From the NCBI RefSeq assembly GCF_003399765.1, contig NZ_NFZV01000002.1, positions 186,001 to 250,000 of the forward strand: a stretch of 64,000 bases of DNA, written 5' to 3'. The translations under genes and the position numbers were made by a program. Below are positions 9,299 through 18,553 of the stretch, one piece after another; position 1 is the first letter of the stretch; the number at the start of each line of letters is the position of its first letter. This DNA comes from Alkalilimnicola ehrlichii (GTDB lineage: Bacteria > Pseudomonadota > Gammaproteobacteria > Nitrococcales > AK92). Below the pieces are notes generated by a model, which worked only from the letters and a program-made list of their open reading frames with translations, did not search any database and was not told where the DNA came from.

Positions 9299-11239
9299 TT
9301 ACTCCGAGGCCAAGGCAACAACCGGGTCCAGCTGCGCGGCTTTACGGGCCGGTAGGTAACCAAACAGTAGGCCGGTAGCGAATGCAAAGGAAAACGCGAG
9401 AATCGGCGGCCAAAAGGAAAACAGCACCGGCATACCAACCAACCCTAGCGCGGCGGCTGCCCCCAACCCCAAGCCAACGCCGATCAAGCCGCCGATACCG
9501 CACACCACCAGTGCCTCGGTATTGAACTGCAACAGAATGCTACCGGCACGAGCGCCGGTAGCCATGCGAACGCCGATTTCCCGCGTCCGCTCGGTAACGT
9601 TCACCAACATGATGTTCATCACGCCGATACCACCGACTAGCAGCGAAATCGCCGCCACCGAACCTAACAACAGGGTAAAAGTGTTGTGCGCGGCTTCCGC
9701 GGTTTCCAGAATCGAGGCGGTATTGCGAATACGAAACGCATCCTCGCTATGACGACCGGCTAGCAGCTCTTGAATGGTGGCTTCCGTATGGTGAACCGCC
9801 GCCGCATCGGCCACTTTGACCGTAATCGAATCCAGGTGTTGCTGGCCGAACAAGCGCACGAAACCGGTCGAGAGCGGTACCACGGCCACGTCGTCCTGGT
9901 CCTGACCGAAGGCGTTGGCGCCTTTTTCAGCCAACACACCCACCACCTCGAACGGCACATTGCGTACCAGCACGTAGCGGCCGACCGGGTCCTCGCCATT
10001 GGGGAAAAGATTCTCGGCGACGGTTTGGCCGAGCACGATCACCGGCGCGAAGCTGGCCAAATCGGCCTCGGTAATAAACGTACCCGACGCCAGTTGCCAA
10101 TCGCGCGTTTCCATAAAGCCGGGCCAAACGCCCTGAATCATAGCGCGATGGTCGCTGTTGCCAAAACGTAAGGTACTGCTGGTGCCGCGCTCAGGGGCCA
10201 CAGCCGTAACATTCGGCAGCTCGGCGATGAGCTCGGCATCCTCGGTGGTGAGGTTAACGCCGGAGTCGCCTCCGCGCATCCCTCGCCCCGGTCGGATCAA
10301 CAGCAGGTTTGTTCCCATCGACTCGATGCGCTGCATAACCTCCCGCTTACTGCCGTCGCCGATGGCCAGCATGGTAACGACGGCCGCCACGCCGATAATG
10401 ACGCCAAGCAAGGTCAAGGCACTGCGAAAGAGATTGGCTCGTAGGGAGCGCAGCGCCATCTTTACCGCTTCGCCTAAATCCGGCAGCAAGCCCGGATGCC
10501 GCGCCGGCCGCTCCCAAACGGCGGCCGCCCGGCGACCGTTGCCCGTTTTTGCGCCGCTATCCTCCACGATCCGCCCGTCGCTAAACCGAATCTGCCGGTC
10601 GGCATGGGCCGCGACGGTCGGGTCGTGAGTGATCAGCAAAATGGTGTGGCCTTCGGCATGGAGCTGCTTGAGCAGCGCCAACACCTCCGCGCTGCTGGCA
10701 CTATCCAGGGCGCCGGTCGGCTCGTCGGCAAGAATGACCTCCGCGCCGTTCATCAACGCCCGCGCGATGGAAACACGCTGTTGCTGACCGCCGGAGAGTT
10801 GGTTCGGGCGATGCTGCGCACGCTCGCCCAGCCCTAGCCGGGTTAACAGGGAAGCCGCCCGCTCTAACCGCTCGCGCCGCGAGCGGCCGGCGTAGATCGC
10901 CGGAATCTCGACATTCTCAAGCGCCGTGGCGCTGGGCAACAGGTTATAACGCTGGAAAACGAAACCGAAGGTGTCGCGGCGCAAGGCGGCCAGCTCATCG
11001 GGCGCGAGTTCGGCAATGTCGCGCCCATCCACGCGATAGGCACCGAGGCTGGGCCGATCCAGGCACCCGAGGATGTTCATAAGCGTCGATTTACCGGAGC
11101 CGGATTGGCCGATAATCGCCACAAACTCGCCTTGCTCGACCGTTAAGGAAACCGCATCCAGAGCCCGGATTTCGCTATCGCCGTCGGCGTAAATCTTGCT
11201 GACATCGCGTAATTCGATCAGCGGAGTCGTGCCAGTCAT
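9299..11239 (-). CDS. macB: MacB-type ABC exporter (ATPase fused to permease)
   Basis: Protein of 646 residues. The N-terminal ATPase (1-230) has Walker A GQSGSGKST, signature LSGGQQQRVSIARAL and Walker B VILADEPTGALD. A linker leads to the first transmembrane helix (about 270-295), a large periplasmic MacB_PCD domain (300-510) and three C-terminal helices of the FtsX-like permease with the coupling segment NIMLVNVTERTREIGVRMA. This is the mechanotransmission-type exporter that pairs with a MacA periplasmic adaptor and a TolC-like channel to pump macrolides, peptides or lipopolysaccharide-like molecules from the periplasm. It is separated by 2 bp from macA and by 3 bp from the outer-membrane gene. 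Length and domain order match E. coli MacB closely. The physiological substrate cannot be read from the sequence. Confidence 0.93.
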   Translation of the reverse strand: MTGTTPLIELRDVSKIYADGDSEIRALDAVSLTVEQGEFVAIIGQSGSGKSTLMNILGCLDRPSLGAYRVDGRDIAELAPDELAALRRDTFGFVFQRYNLLPSATALENVEIPAIYAGRSRRERLERAASLLTRLGLGERAQHRPNQLSGGQQQRVSIARALMNGAEVILADEPTGALDSASSAEVLALLKQLHAEGHTILLITHDPTVAAHADRQIRFSDGRIVEDSGAKTGNGRRAAAVWERPARHPGLLPDLGEAVKMALRSLRANLFRSALTLLGVIIGVAAVVTMLAIGDGSKREVMQRIESMGTNLLLIRPGRGMRGGDSGVNLTTEDAELIAELPNVTAVAPERGTSSTLRFGNSDHRAMIQGVWPGFMETRDWQLASGTFITEADLASFAPVIVLGQTVAENLFPNGEDPVGRYVLVRNVPFEVVGVLAEKGANAFGQDQDDVAVVPLSTGFVRLFGQQHLDSITVKVADAAAVHHTEATIQELLAGRHSEDAFRIRNTASILETAEAAHNTFTLLLGSVAAISLLVGGIGVMNIMLVNVTERTREIGVRMATGARAGSILLQFNTEALVVCGIGGLIGVGLGLGAAAALGLVGMPVLFSFWPPILAFSFAFATGLLFGYLPARKAAQLDPVVALASE

Positions 11240-11241
11240 GC

Positions 11242-12399
11242 TTACCAGCGCCCCCGCATCGCAGCACCGCCCGCCGCGCTGCGAGTTGCCGCCGCCGGCG
11301 CCCCCAGAACGACCTTATCGCCGACTTCCAGGCCGCTACGTACCTCGGCGCTGGTACGGCTCCGGACGCCGACCTCTATCTGCCGGGTTTCAATGCCGTT
11401 AGGCGTCATCACGCGTACTTCGTAACGTCCTCCCGGGCCGCGCGCCGGCGTCAGTGCGGCAACCGGCACCAGCGGCACATCGGTCGCTTCGTCGAGCAGG
11501 AAAAAGACCTGCACGGTCATATCCGTCATTAGCAATTGATCTTCGTTATCGACGTCGATCAACACGTTATAGAGCACGACGCCGTTCTCGACCTTCGGCG
11601 TCGGCAGCACCTGCCGAACGCTGGAACGCCAACGGCGCTCGGGCATCCCCAAAGTCGTAAAGTAGGCGGGCATATCGCGCCGCAGTCGCGTCACGTCCGC
11701 CTCGGCGACTTGCGCCCAAACCGTCATCGTGTCGAGATTGGCCAAACGAACGATCTCCGGCGCCGATTGGCTGGCGTTCACCGTCTGGCCGGCCACCGCG
11801 CTCTCGTCGACTACAGTCCCGCCGATCGGTGCGGTAATACGGGTGTAGGCAAGATTCGCCCGGTCGCCTTCCAGATTCGCTTCGGCCGCCGCGATTTCCG
11901 CCCGGATAGCGGCTATCCGGGCCTCGCCGACATGGACCGACGCCTCGTTCTCTTCCACCGTCTCGCGGCTGGTCGCGCGCTGTTCGAGCAACTGCCGGTT
12001 ACGCGCCAGGCGTTGTCGCGCCAACCGCAATTCGGCTTCCTGCTGCGCCAACTGCGCCCGTAGGCGCTCCAGATTCGCCTCCCCGGCGCGCACTCGGATG
12101 GCATACACGGTGGGGTCGATCTCGGCCAGCAGTTGCCCTTGCTCAACGCGGTCGCCGACCTCGACATGCACACGCAATAACTGCCCGGAAACTTGCGTCC
12201 CCACGTCCACATAATCCTTCGGCTGTAACGCGCCGACGGCAGTCACGGTACGCTCCACGTTACCCATGACGACTTCCACGGTTCGATAATCCACCGCTGC
12301 CTCGCCGCCCGCCCAGCGCGTCCATGCCGATACGGCGAGGGCCAGAAAGATAACCAGGCCCAAAAACCAAGCCCAACGCCGCGACTTCGTTTGCTTCAT
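11242..12399 (-). CDS. macA: MacA-type periplasmic adaptor (membrane fusion protein)
   Basis: The 385-residue product starts MKQTKSRRW with a single N-terminal transmembrane anchor (FLGLVIFLALAVSAW), followed by the biotinyl-lipoyl half VDVGTQVSGQLL, a long coiled-coil hairpin (about residues 95-160, rich in Arg/Glu/Leu), the returning lipoyl half and a beta-barrel region. It links MacB to the outer-membrane channel. The ATG at 12399 is preferred, with GGAAA 10 bases upstream; a TTG seven codons earlier has no better site. Just upstream lies a small GC-rich hairpin followed by six T on this strand and a 29-codon reading frame whose stop overlaps this start (see findings), which could bear on expression. 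First gene of the macAB-tolC operon. Confidence 0.9.
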   Translation of the reverse strand: MKQTKSRRWAWFLGLVIFLALAVSAWTRWAGGEAAVDYRTVEVVMGNVERTVTAVGALQPKDYVDVGTQVSGQLLRVHVEVGDRVEQGQLLAEIDPTVYAIRVRAGEANLERLRAQLAQQEAELRLARQRLARNRQLLEQRATSRETVEENEASVHVGEARIAAIRAEIAAAEANLEGDRANLAYTRITAPIGGTVVDESAVAGQTVNASQSAPEIVRLANLDTMTVWAQVAEADVTRLRRDMPAYFTTLGMPERRWRSSVRQVLPTPKVENGVVLYNVLIDVDNEDQLLMTDMTVQVFFLLDEATDVPLVPVAALTPARGPGGRYEVRVMTPNGIETRQIEVGVRSRTSAEVRSGLEVGDKVVLGAPAAATRSAAGGAAMRGRW

Positions 12400-12485
12400 A
12401 TACGTGCGCTTTCCAAACAATGGGGAAAAAACCGGCGCTTAGCGCCTCTCCTGGACAGCGAAACAGCCGAGCACCCGACCAACAT
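12396..12485 (-). promoter_or_regulatory. Leader of macA: terminator-like hairpin inside a possible 29-codon upstream frame
   Basis: On the minus strand the leader holds the stem GGCGC-TAA-GCGCC (12434-12446) followed by CGG and then a T6 run (12426-12431), which resembles a short intrinsic terminator, only about 27 bases before the macA ATG. A 29-codon frame starting at ATG 12485 runs through the hairpin, and its TGA overlaps the macA ATG (ATGA). No good ribosome binding site is visible for that small frame. The hairpin could simply end the upstream membrane-protein transcript, or could be an attenuator. Weak stem and no measured activity keep confidence low. Confidence 0.3.
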
Positions 12486-12628
12486 GACTGCTATCGTCGG
12501 CACAAGTTCAAGACTTGCGCCGAGGCATGATCATAACGCGTGCTGCTTCACGAACGCGTCAGGAGACCCTGGGAAAAGGTAAAGTTTTGTCAGGGGGGAT
12601 GCAGCCCGATAGCCGTGCATCGTAAAGC

Positions 12629-13045
12629 TCAGGGCCCGGAGTCCTCGACGGCTCCCTCGCCCCGATAAATACCGAGCAGAATACGCCCAAGGCAAATCGC
12701 CGCGGCAACCGATACCGACGGCACCACGGTCAGCAGCACATTCGGCGTTCCCTGGAAATAGTGAATACTGCTGACGAGCATAAACAGCACACCGATCGGC
12801 AGCAGTAAAGCAAAGACGAGCTTGCGCGGAACGGTTTCGCTACGCAGGTATAACTGCTCCACCGCGGTGGCGAAAATCAACGTGACCACAACACTCAACC
12901 CGAACTGCGTACCCGCTGCCCGCAGCGCGCTTAGGTGGCCGGCGGCCATGTTAGCGATATACCCCCAGCTCCCCCAAAATATTCCGAAGAACAACGCCAA
13001 TAGCAACGGGCGCAAAAAGCGCCCGGCATCCGCCTGCTCGTCCAT
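12629..13045 (-). CDS. Small multi-pass membrane protein of unknown function
   Basis: Start at 13045 (MDEQADAG) is preferred over the frame's longer extension because GGAG lies 8 bases upstream. The 138-residue product shows four hydrophobic segments: about residues 12-34 (LLLALFFGIFWGSWGYIA), 42-60, 75-95 (LVFALLLPIGVLFMLVSSI) and 105-125. I do not recognise the family. The Trp/Gly-rich first helix and short loops suggest an integral inner-membrane protein rather than a secreted one. It is divergent from the yhaO-like nuclease gene (177 bp between starts) and upstream of macA on the same strand, with 229 bp between, so it is probably its own transcription unit. No enzymatic motif was seen. 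Confidence 0.6.
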   Translation of the reverse strand: MDEQADAGRFLRPLLLALFFGIFWGSWGYIANMAAGHLSALRAAGTQFGLSVVVTLIFATAVEQLYLRSETVPRKLVFALLLPIGVLFMLVSSIHYFQGTPNVLLTVVPSVSVAAAICLGRILLGIYRGEGAVEDSGP

Positions 13046-13222
13046 AGTTCTCGCTCCGCACGTTATCGTTGTTATCATCGCTCTCGGCGGGCGGGATTTT
13101 GCCCGCGGTGTCGGTTCATCTACACTGCCGCCAGTACGCCTTCGGATAGCCTATACGGCGAAGGCGCCGGCCCAGCATACTGCGAATTCGCCGCCGATTG
13201 TTTTCTGAGAACTTCATATACC

Positions 13223-14350
13223 ATGAGCGTACGCATTCTACACACGGCCGATTGGCAACTCGGTAAAGCATTCGGAGACTTCTCCGAAGAAGCCAGCGTA
13301 CTCCTGCGCCGGCAACGCCTACAGACAGTCGAACGGTTGGGGCAGCTGGCGACCGAGAACCGGGTCGATGCGGTCTTAGTCGCCGGCGATGTGTTCGAGA
13401 CCGACACGGTCAGCGACGACACGCTTGGCCGAGCCGTGGCAGCGATGCGTCATTTCGACGGCCCCTGGGTATTGTTGCCGGGCAATCACGATGCCGCTCG
13501 TAGCGAAGGCGTATGGCAACGCCTGCAACGGCGCAAACTCCCCGCCAACATTCACCTGGCACTCACCCCCGAGCCATTACTATTGGCGGCAGGGCGATTA
13601 GCGGTGCTGCCCGCACCGCTGACCCGGCGCCACGAGGTGCGCGATCTGACCGAAGCGTTCGATTCGCTCGCTACCCCGGAAGGCGCTATTCGGGTGGGAC
13701 TTGCCCACGGCTCGGTGGAAAATCGTCTACCGGCCGCTGCCGAAGCCTACAACCCTATTTCCGACCGCCGCGCGGAACGCGCCAAGTTGGAGTATCTCGC
13801 GCTAGGCGATTGGCACGGCACGTTGGAGATCGCCGAGCGCACCTGGTATTCCGGCACGCCGGAGCCGGATCGTTTCCACGATAACGACGCCGGCAACGCC
13901 CTCCTCGTCGAGCTCGAAGCGCCTGGCCGGCCGCCGCAGGTGACGCGCTTAACGACCGGTCATTATCGCTGGCATCAAATCCGTTTCAGCTTGCAAGGCG
14001 ATGCCGATCTCGACGCGCTCGAACCTCACCTGGCACGCCTCGGCGAACCCTTCGCGCAGCGGGTTGTTAGCCTACGCTTACAGGGCATGCTCAGCTTAAC
14101 CGCGCGCTATCGGCTCGACAGCTTGCTGAGCGAATGGGCGCCGCGCTTTCACTACTTACGGGTAGACGACAGCGAGCTGCGCCCGGAACCGACGGCCGCC
14201 GATCTCGCCCAAATCGACACCAGCGGTTTCCTCGGCGAGGCCATCCAGCGCTTGCGGGCGATCCAGCAGGACAGCCACCACCCCGATCATCGCTACGCCG
14301 ACGGGGCCCTGCAACGGCTCTACAGCGAATACCTCGACACCAGAGGCTAG
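13223..14350 (+). CDS. SbcD/Mre11-like DNA repair exonuclease (YhaO type metallophosphoesterase)
   Basis: Calcineurin-like metallophosphoesterase of 375 residues. The five metal-binding motifs can be followed: ADWQLGK (residues 9-15), VAGDVFE, LPGNHDAA, a later GLAHGS and LGDWHG. A C-terminal capping domain follows from about residue 260. Such proteins are the nuclease subunit of SbcCD/Mre11-Rad50-like complexes that cut DNA ends and hairpins. The partner SMC-like ATPase gene starts 2 bp after the stop, a coupled pair. The short size and the pairing with an ATPase of only about 880 residues resemble the Bacillus YhaO/YhaN pair and its proteobacterial relatives more than E. coli SbcDC. ATG preferred at 13223 (MSVRILHTAD); no strong Shine-Dalgarno is visible (CTGAGAAC region). 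Confidence 0.85.
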   Translation: MSVRILHTADWQLGKAFGDFSEEASVLLRRQRLQTVERLGQLATENRVDAVLVAGDVFETDTVSDDTLGRAVAAMRHFDGPWVLLPGNHDAARSEGVWQRLQRRKLPANIHLALTPEPLLLAAGRLAVLPAPLTRRHEVRDLTEAFDSLATPEGAIRVGLAHGSVENRLPAAAEAYNPISDRRAERAKLEYLALGDWHGTLEIAERTWYSGTPEPDRFHDNDAGNALLVELEAPGRPPQVTRLTTGHYRWHQIRFSLQGDADLDALEPHLARLGEPFAQRVVSLRLQGMLSLTARYRLDSLLSEWAPRFHYLRVDDSELRPEPTAADLAQIDTSGFLGEAIQRLRAIQQDSHHPDHRYADGALQRLYSEYLDTRG

Positions 14351-14352
14351 CC

Positions 14353-17003
14353 ATGTACATCAAACGTATCGGCATTCGTAATTTTCGCCGCTTACAACAA
14401 CCGGTGAGCATCGACGGCCTAAGCGACGGGCTAAACGTCATCGCCGGGGATAACGAAGAAGGCAAATCGACCATTTTACGCGCGCTGCGGGCGGCGTTGT
14501 TCGACCGTCACACCCTAGGCGGCGCTGCCGCGGCCAGCTTTCAACCTTACGGCGCGCAGCTTCGCCCCGAGGTCGAGCTCACCTTCGGCCTTAACGACGG
14601 CGAGTACCGGCTGAGCAAGGCTTTCTGTCAAACCCCGGCGGCGGAACTCATCGGCCCTAAGGGGCATTTCTCCGGTCCGGCGGCTGAGGATGCGCTGAAA
14701 GACCTGCTCGACTTCGACCCGCCCGGCCGCGGTCCAAGCGACCCGCGCCATCACGGCGTACTCGGGCTGCTCTGGGTCGAGCAAGGCACCGCCTTTCGCC
14801 CAGTAAGCCACAACCCCCGCAGCCTCAGCACCCTGCAACGGACGCTGGAAGGCGAAGTGGGCAACGTACTCGGCGGGCAACAAGGGCATCAGTTACTAGA
14901 GTCCGTCCGGCAGGCCTATGCGGACTTCTTCACCGCCACCGGCAAACCCCGCGGCACCTACCGGCAAGCCCAAGAAGCGGTAGCCGAACTCGAAGCGGAA
15001 CTAAGCGCGATCGAACGCCAACTCGGCGACTACGAGCAACGCATCGAGGAGCTACAACGGCTTGAGGAAAGCCGCCAGCGCGATCGCCGAGAAGGTTTGC
15101 TTGAGACGCTACAACGCCAACTTAATGCGGCGGCCGCCGAAGCGGAACACCTGCGCGGCATACAACGCCGCGTCCAACAAGCCGAGTTAGAGCACCGAGT
15201 CGCCGCCGCGCAACACGACGCGGCGCAGACGCAATGGAAACAACGGGAGACTCTCGCGCTCTCGCTGGACGACACCCAACGCCGCAGCCGCACCTTAGCG
15301 CAGGATGCAGAGGATGCCCAAACGCGGCTGGCCAAGCAGCAAGCCGCTTGCGACGAGAAGCAAACAGCGTATGTAGAAGCCTCGCAACGCCTGGAGGAGG
15401 CCCGCCAACGCCTCCGGCAAGCCGAAGACGGGCGCCGCCGCACGCAGCTGCGACAAACCGTAGCGGACCTCGCTGCCAGACAGCAAAAGGCCGCCGAGGC
15501 CGCCAAAACGGCGGCGGATGCCAAGAATGCGGCCGCCGCCCTACGGGTAAGCGACGACGACGTCAAAGCCTTGCAGCGCTTGGAACAACAGCTCTTCGAG
15601 ACTGCCGCGCAACTACAAGCCGGTGCACCGGAAGTCGCCCTAGCCTTAACCTGCGCCGTCAAGCGAGACGATGAATCCGTCGCCGGCGATAGCCGGTTTA
15701 TCGTGACCGAGCCCACCACGCTTGATCTGGGCGAACTCGGCAGCCTTCGGATCACGCCCGGCGGAACCGACTTGGCGCGTTCGAGCGAGCGCTATAAACA
15801 ACGCCAGCGCGAGCTTGCCGACACATTGGCCGCACTGGGGGTTGCCGATCGCAGCGAAGCGGAACGCCTACTGGCACGCAAACACGAGCTGCTGCGGGAA
15901 GCGGAAAAGCAGCAGCAACTTGCGCTAGCGCATGCAGGCCAAGACATAGATCAGCTAAACGCTGCACTCGCCGAACAACGCGCCGAGCTCGACCGTCTGG
16001 ATAAGCATGCGCCTACCGATTGCCCCGACTTGGCCGAGGCACAAAGCGCCGTGGAGAAAGCAAAACAGGCGGAACAGGAGGCGCGTGCCGCCCGCGAGCA
16101 CGCGCAAACTGCGCTGGAGCGCGCGAAGGAGTTAGCCCACGATACCGCCGCGGCCTACCGCCATAACGAGACGACTCGGCAAAGCCTACAAACAACGCTG
16201 GACGACGCCCGTCGCGAGCACGGCGATGAGGATTTATTCCGAGCCATGAAACATGCCGAGGAAAACCGCACGACAAGCGAACAGGCCTGGGAACACGCGA
16301 AAACGGAGCTGACAGCGGCCGACCCGGAACGCATCGAACTGACGTTAGCCCAAGCGCAAGATGCGTTGACCAGACCCAACAACGACAAGAACGGCAGCAG
16401 GCGCGGATTCGGGAGCTCCAAATCGAGCTACAAAGTCTCGGCCAAACCGGCCTGGGCGAGCGCCGGGAGGAGCTACACGCGCAGCTACAACAAGCTCGTA
16501 TCCACGCCGAGCACCTGCAACGCGAAGCGGAATCCTTACGGGTTCTCCGCGATGTGCTGGAAACGTGCGCTCAACAAGCCGCGGATACGTTTTTGGCGCC
16601 GGTTATCCAGCGTGTCGAACCGTATTTGAAATTCCTCATGCCGGATGTCGAACCCATTCTCGACAGCGAGCTGCAATTATGCGGGATCCGCCGCCAGGGC
16701 GTGGAGGAACCATTTGAGGAGCTGAGCATCGGCACGCGGGAACAACTGGCCATTATCACCCGCCTTGCTTTTGCCGACCTACTGCACGAACAGGGCCAGC
16801 CGGTCGTCTTGGTTCTCGACGATGCTTTGGTGTACGCCGACGACGGCCGTTTCGGCAACATGCAGCTTATTCTTCGCAAAGCCGCCCAGCGCTATCAGAT
16901 TCTACTGCTGACCTGCCGCGAGCGGGATTACCTCACCCTCGGCGCGCCGATCTTCCGCCTGGCGGACTGTCGCGAAGTCCGCGCAGCGGAAGCGGTTGTC
17001 TAG
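14353..17003 (+). CDS. SbcC/Rad50-like AAA ATPase (YhaN type), frameshifted as read
   Basis: Start ATG at 14353 ([14 protein letters not shown]) lies 2 bp behind the nuclease gene. Walker A is [10 protein letters not shown] near residue 36. Long coiled coils follow (about residues 200-750, dominated by Gln, Glu, Ala, Arg). The C-terminal ATPase lobe with the signature-like [12 protein letters not shown] and Walker [14 protein letters not shown] is found only in another frame, readable from about 16368. The frames join if one C is added at ACC 16369-16371, giving [13 protein letters not shown] and an 883-residue protein; as read the product loses its Walker B lobe. The missing base lies in a short C run, like the other eight frameshifts here. 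With the upstream nuclease it should form a DNA-end-processing complex. Its end overlaps the convergent cysH by 4 bp. Confidence 0.8.
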
Positions 17004-17781
17004 CAACACACTGGGCGTCGCCCGCCGAAGGATAAACAAGGGGACGGTGTTTTCTTAGAGCTCTCGTGCAGCCCGCACTCGCGTTTGAGGCCGAAAAACG
17101 CGTATCTTCTTCTCGCATGCCGTCGGCAAATCGACTGGTCGTGTGCACGTCGCCGATGGATACGTAGCCCTCGTGCCATAAGGGGTGGTAAGGCAGGTCG
17201 TACTGCTTGAGGTAGCGATAAACGTCGCGATCCGTCCAGTCGATGATCGGGTGCAACTTGTAACGGCCGTTGCGGTACTCCAAGACATCGCGGGTAGCGC
17301 GACTCTCGGCTTGTTGACGACGCAAACCGGCAATCCAAGCATCTGCTTCCAGCGCTTTTAGAGCCCGCTGCATCGGCTCGACCTTATTAATCTGGTTGTA
17401 ACGCTCGATGCCGTCCAGACCCTGCTCCCAAAGCTTGCCATAGCGCGCTTCCTGCCAAGCCGGGCTGAGTTCGGCCCGGTAGACTTGAAGGTTCAACCGC
17501 AGGCGCTCGGTCAACTCGTCGATAAAGCGATACGTTTCCGGAAACAAATACCCGGTATCCACCAACACCACCGGGATATCCGGCTGTTGGCGAGTGACCA
17601 TGTGCAGGTTGACGGCGGCTTGAGCGCCGAAACTTGAGGATAAGACAATCCGGCCGGGGAACTGCGCCAAAGCCCAGGCCACCCGCGCTTCGGCCGGCAT
17701 GGCGTCAAGCCGCTTGGTTTCCGCCGCAACGTCGATATCGCCTTGCCAGTGCACGCCCAATTTTGCTGTAGCCTGTGCCAT
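17000..17781 (-). CDS. cysH: Phosphoadenylyl-sulfate (PAPS) reductase CysH, frameshifted near the C-terminus
   Basis: Start ATG 17781 ([12 protein letters not shown]) follows GGAGGG with 7-base spacing. The enzyme reduces PAPS to sulfite in assimilatory sulfate reduction. Visible landmarks: PP-loop-like [10 protein letters not shown] (about residues 46-55), [24 protein letters not shown], and [11 protein letters not shown]. The paired cysteines of Fe-S APS reductases are absent ([10 protein letters not shown] where CCxxRK is expected), so this is the PAPS, thioredoxin-dependent type. The catalytic ECGLH motif is out of frame: adding one T to the run read as AAAAA on the plus strand (17094-17098) restores [15 protein letters not shown] and a 260-residue protein. 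An AT-rich promoter region with a sequence resembling CysB sites lies upstream (17854-17872). Confidence 0.83.
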
Positions 17782-17853
17782 GATACGCCCTCCGTTATCG
17801 GAATCGTTTTCCTTTTTAGGAGATTCGTAGACCAGCTTAAGGCGCGATATCCC

Positions 17854-17872
17854 AATTAAAAAGGAATAAATA
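17854..17872 (-). promoter_or_regulatory. AT-rich segment upstream of cysH resembling a CysB-type site
   Basis: On the minus strand this reads TATTTATTCCTTTTTAATT, located 73-91 bases before the cysH ATG inside an otherwise GC-rich stretch. The TTATTCCTTTTT core resembles sulfur-starvation promoters bound by CysB in enterobacteria. No CysB gene is in the window, and AT-rich promoter DNA can look like this by chance, so the assignment is tentative. Confidence 0.3.
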
Positions 17873-17909
17873 CCAATATATTTATCACGAAAGGCTATAT
17901 AGCCAGGGT

Positions 17910-18392
17910 CTACCACTCAAGCTCATGCTGATGCACAGGCACAAAACGGCAGTCGCTGCACTCGGGCCGCAATACGATCACGTCGTACTTACCGTATAGC
18001 CCCGGCCCCAAGCCGTTACCTTCCTTAACCAAGGCCTGGCAAGCGGGCTCTTTCTCGGCCTGCGGCCCAAGCTGGGCACGGAAAGCGACGACATCGTCCT
18101 GGCAGGCGTAGCGCAACCAATCGACCTCCTGCTCGATGCGGTGCAGCTCGCGGGCAACATCCGGATCCTGCCCGCCGCCGGATTGCAGCCGCAAGGCCCG
18201 CAGTAAAGCCTGGCCAACGCGCTCCCGTTCGGCGTCATCGTCGACTCGCCCCGGCAGCTGTACGCCCTCGTGGGCTACGTACACCTTCGCAAAGCGCAGC
18301 GGATCGAAGTCGCCGCTCTCCCGTAACGCGGTACGTGCGGCAAGCACGGCATCCTTAATCCGGGCAATTTGCTTGGCTTTATAGCTGGCCAT
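17910..18392 (-). CDS. Hypothetical protein with C-terminal cysteine motif, next to cysH
   Basis: The 160-residue product begins [13 protein letters not shown] with GGAG 10 bases upstream. The N-terminal two thirds are helical and charged ([30 protein letters not shown]); the C-terminus is more ordered, with [20 protein letters not shown] and final [10 protein letters not shown]. The CxxC pair plus neighbouring histidines could bind a metal, but only one such pair is present. Further cysteines at about residues 97 and 120 (YACQDD, PACQAL) are also present. I do not recognise the family. It lies 128 bp upstream of cysH on the same strand and may share regulation, though the AT-rich cysH promoter lies between them. 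No signal peptide or membrane segment. Confidence 0.6.
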   Translation of the reverse strand: MASYKAKQIARIKDAVLAARTALRESGDFDPLRFAKVYVAHEGVQLPGRVDDDAERERVGQALLRALRLQSGGGQDPDVARELHRIEQEVDWLRYACQDDVVAFRAQLGPQAEKEPACQALVKEGNGLGPGLYGKYDVIVLRPECSDCRFVPVHQHELEW

Positions 18393-18510
18393 AATCGACT
18401 CCGAGAGCTAAAACCGGCTCATAGTATGCCTTGGCGAGCCCGGTAACAATGCTTGCCTAGAGGTGAAGGGGTACAAAAGAGGTTTATCGTTCTTTAGCGG
18501 GAGACAAACC

Positions 18511-18531
18511 AAAAAGCCCGCCGAAGCGGGC
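18511..18531 (-). terminator. Rho-independent terminator of the entericidin-like gene
   Basis: On the minus strand GCCCGC-TTCG-GCGGGC is followed directly by TTTTT (plus-strand A run 18511-18515). Perfect 6-bp stem with a TTCG tetraloop, 22 bases past the stop of the small lipoprotein gene. Confidence 0.85.
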
Positions 18532-18553
18532 ATCGATGCAGGGAGGAAAGCCG

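Noticed and set aside
15000-16300. Long minus-strand frames rich in Ser/Arg/Ala opposite the YhaN-like coiled coil
   Set aside because: Low-complexity mirror of a Gln/Glu/Arg-rich coding strand; not genes.
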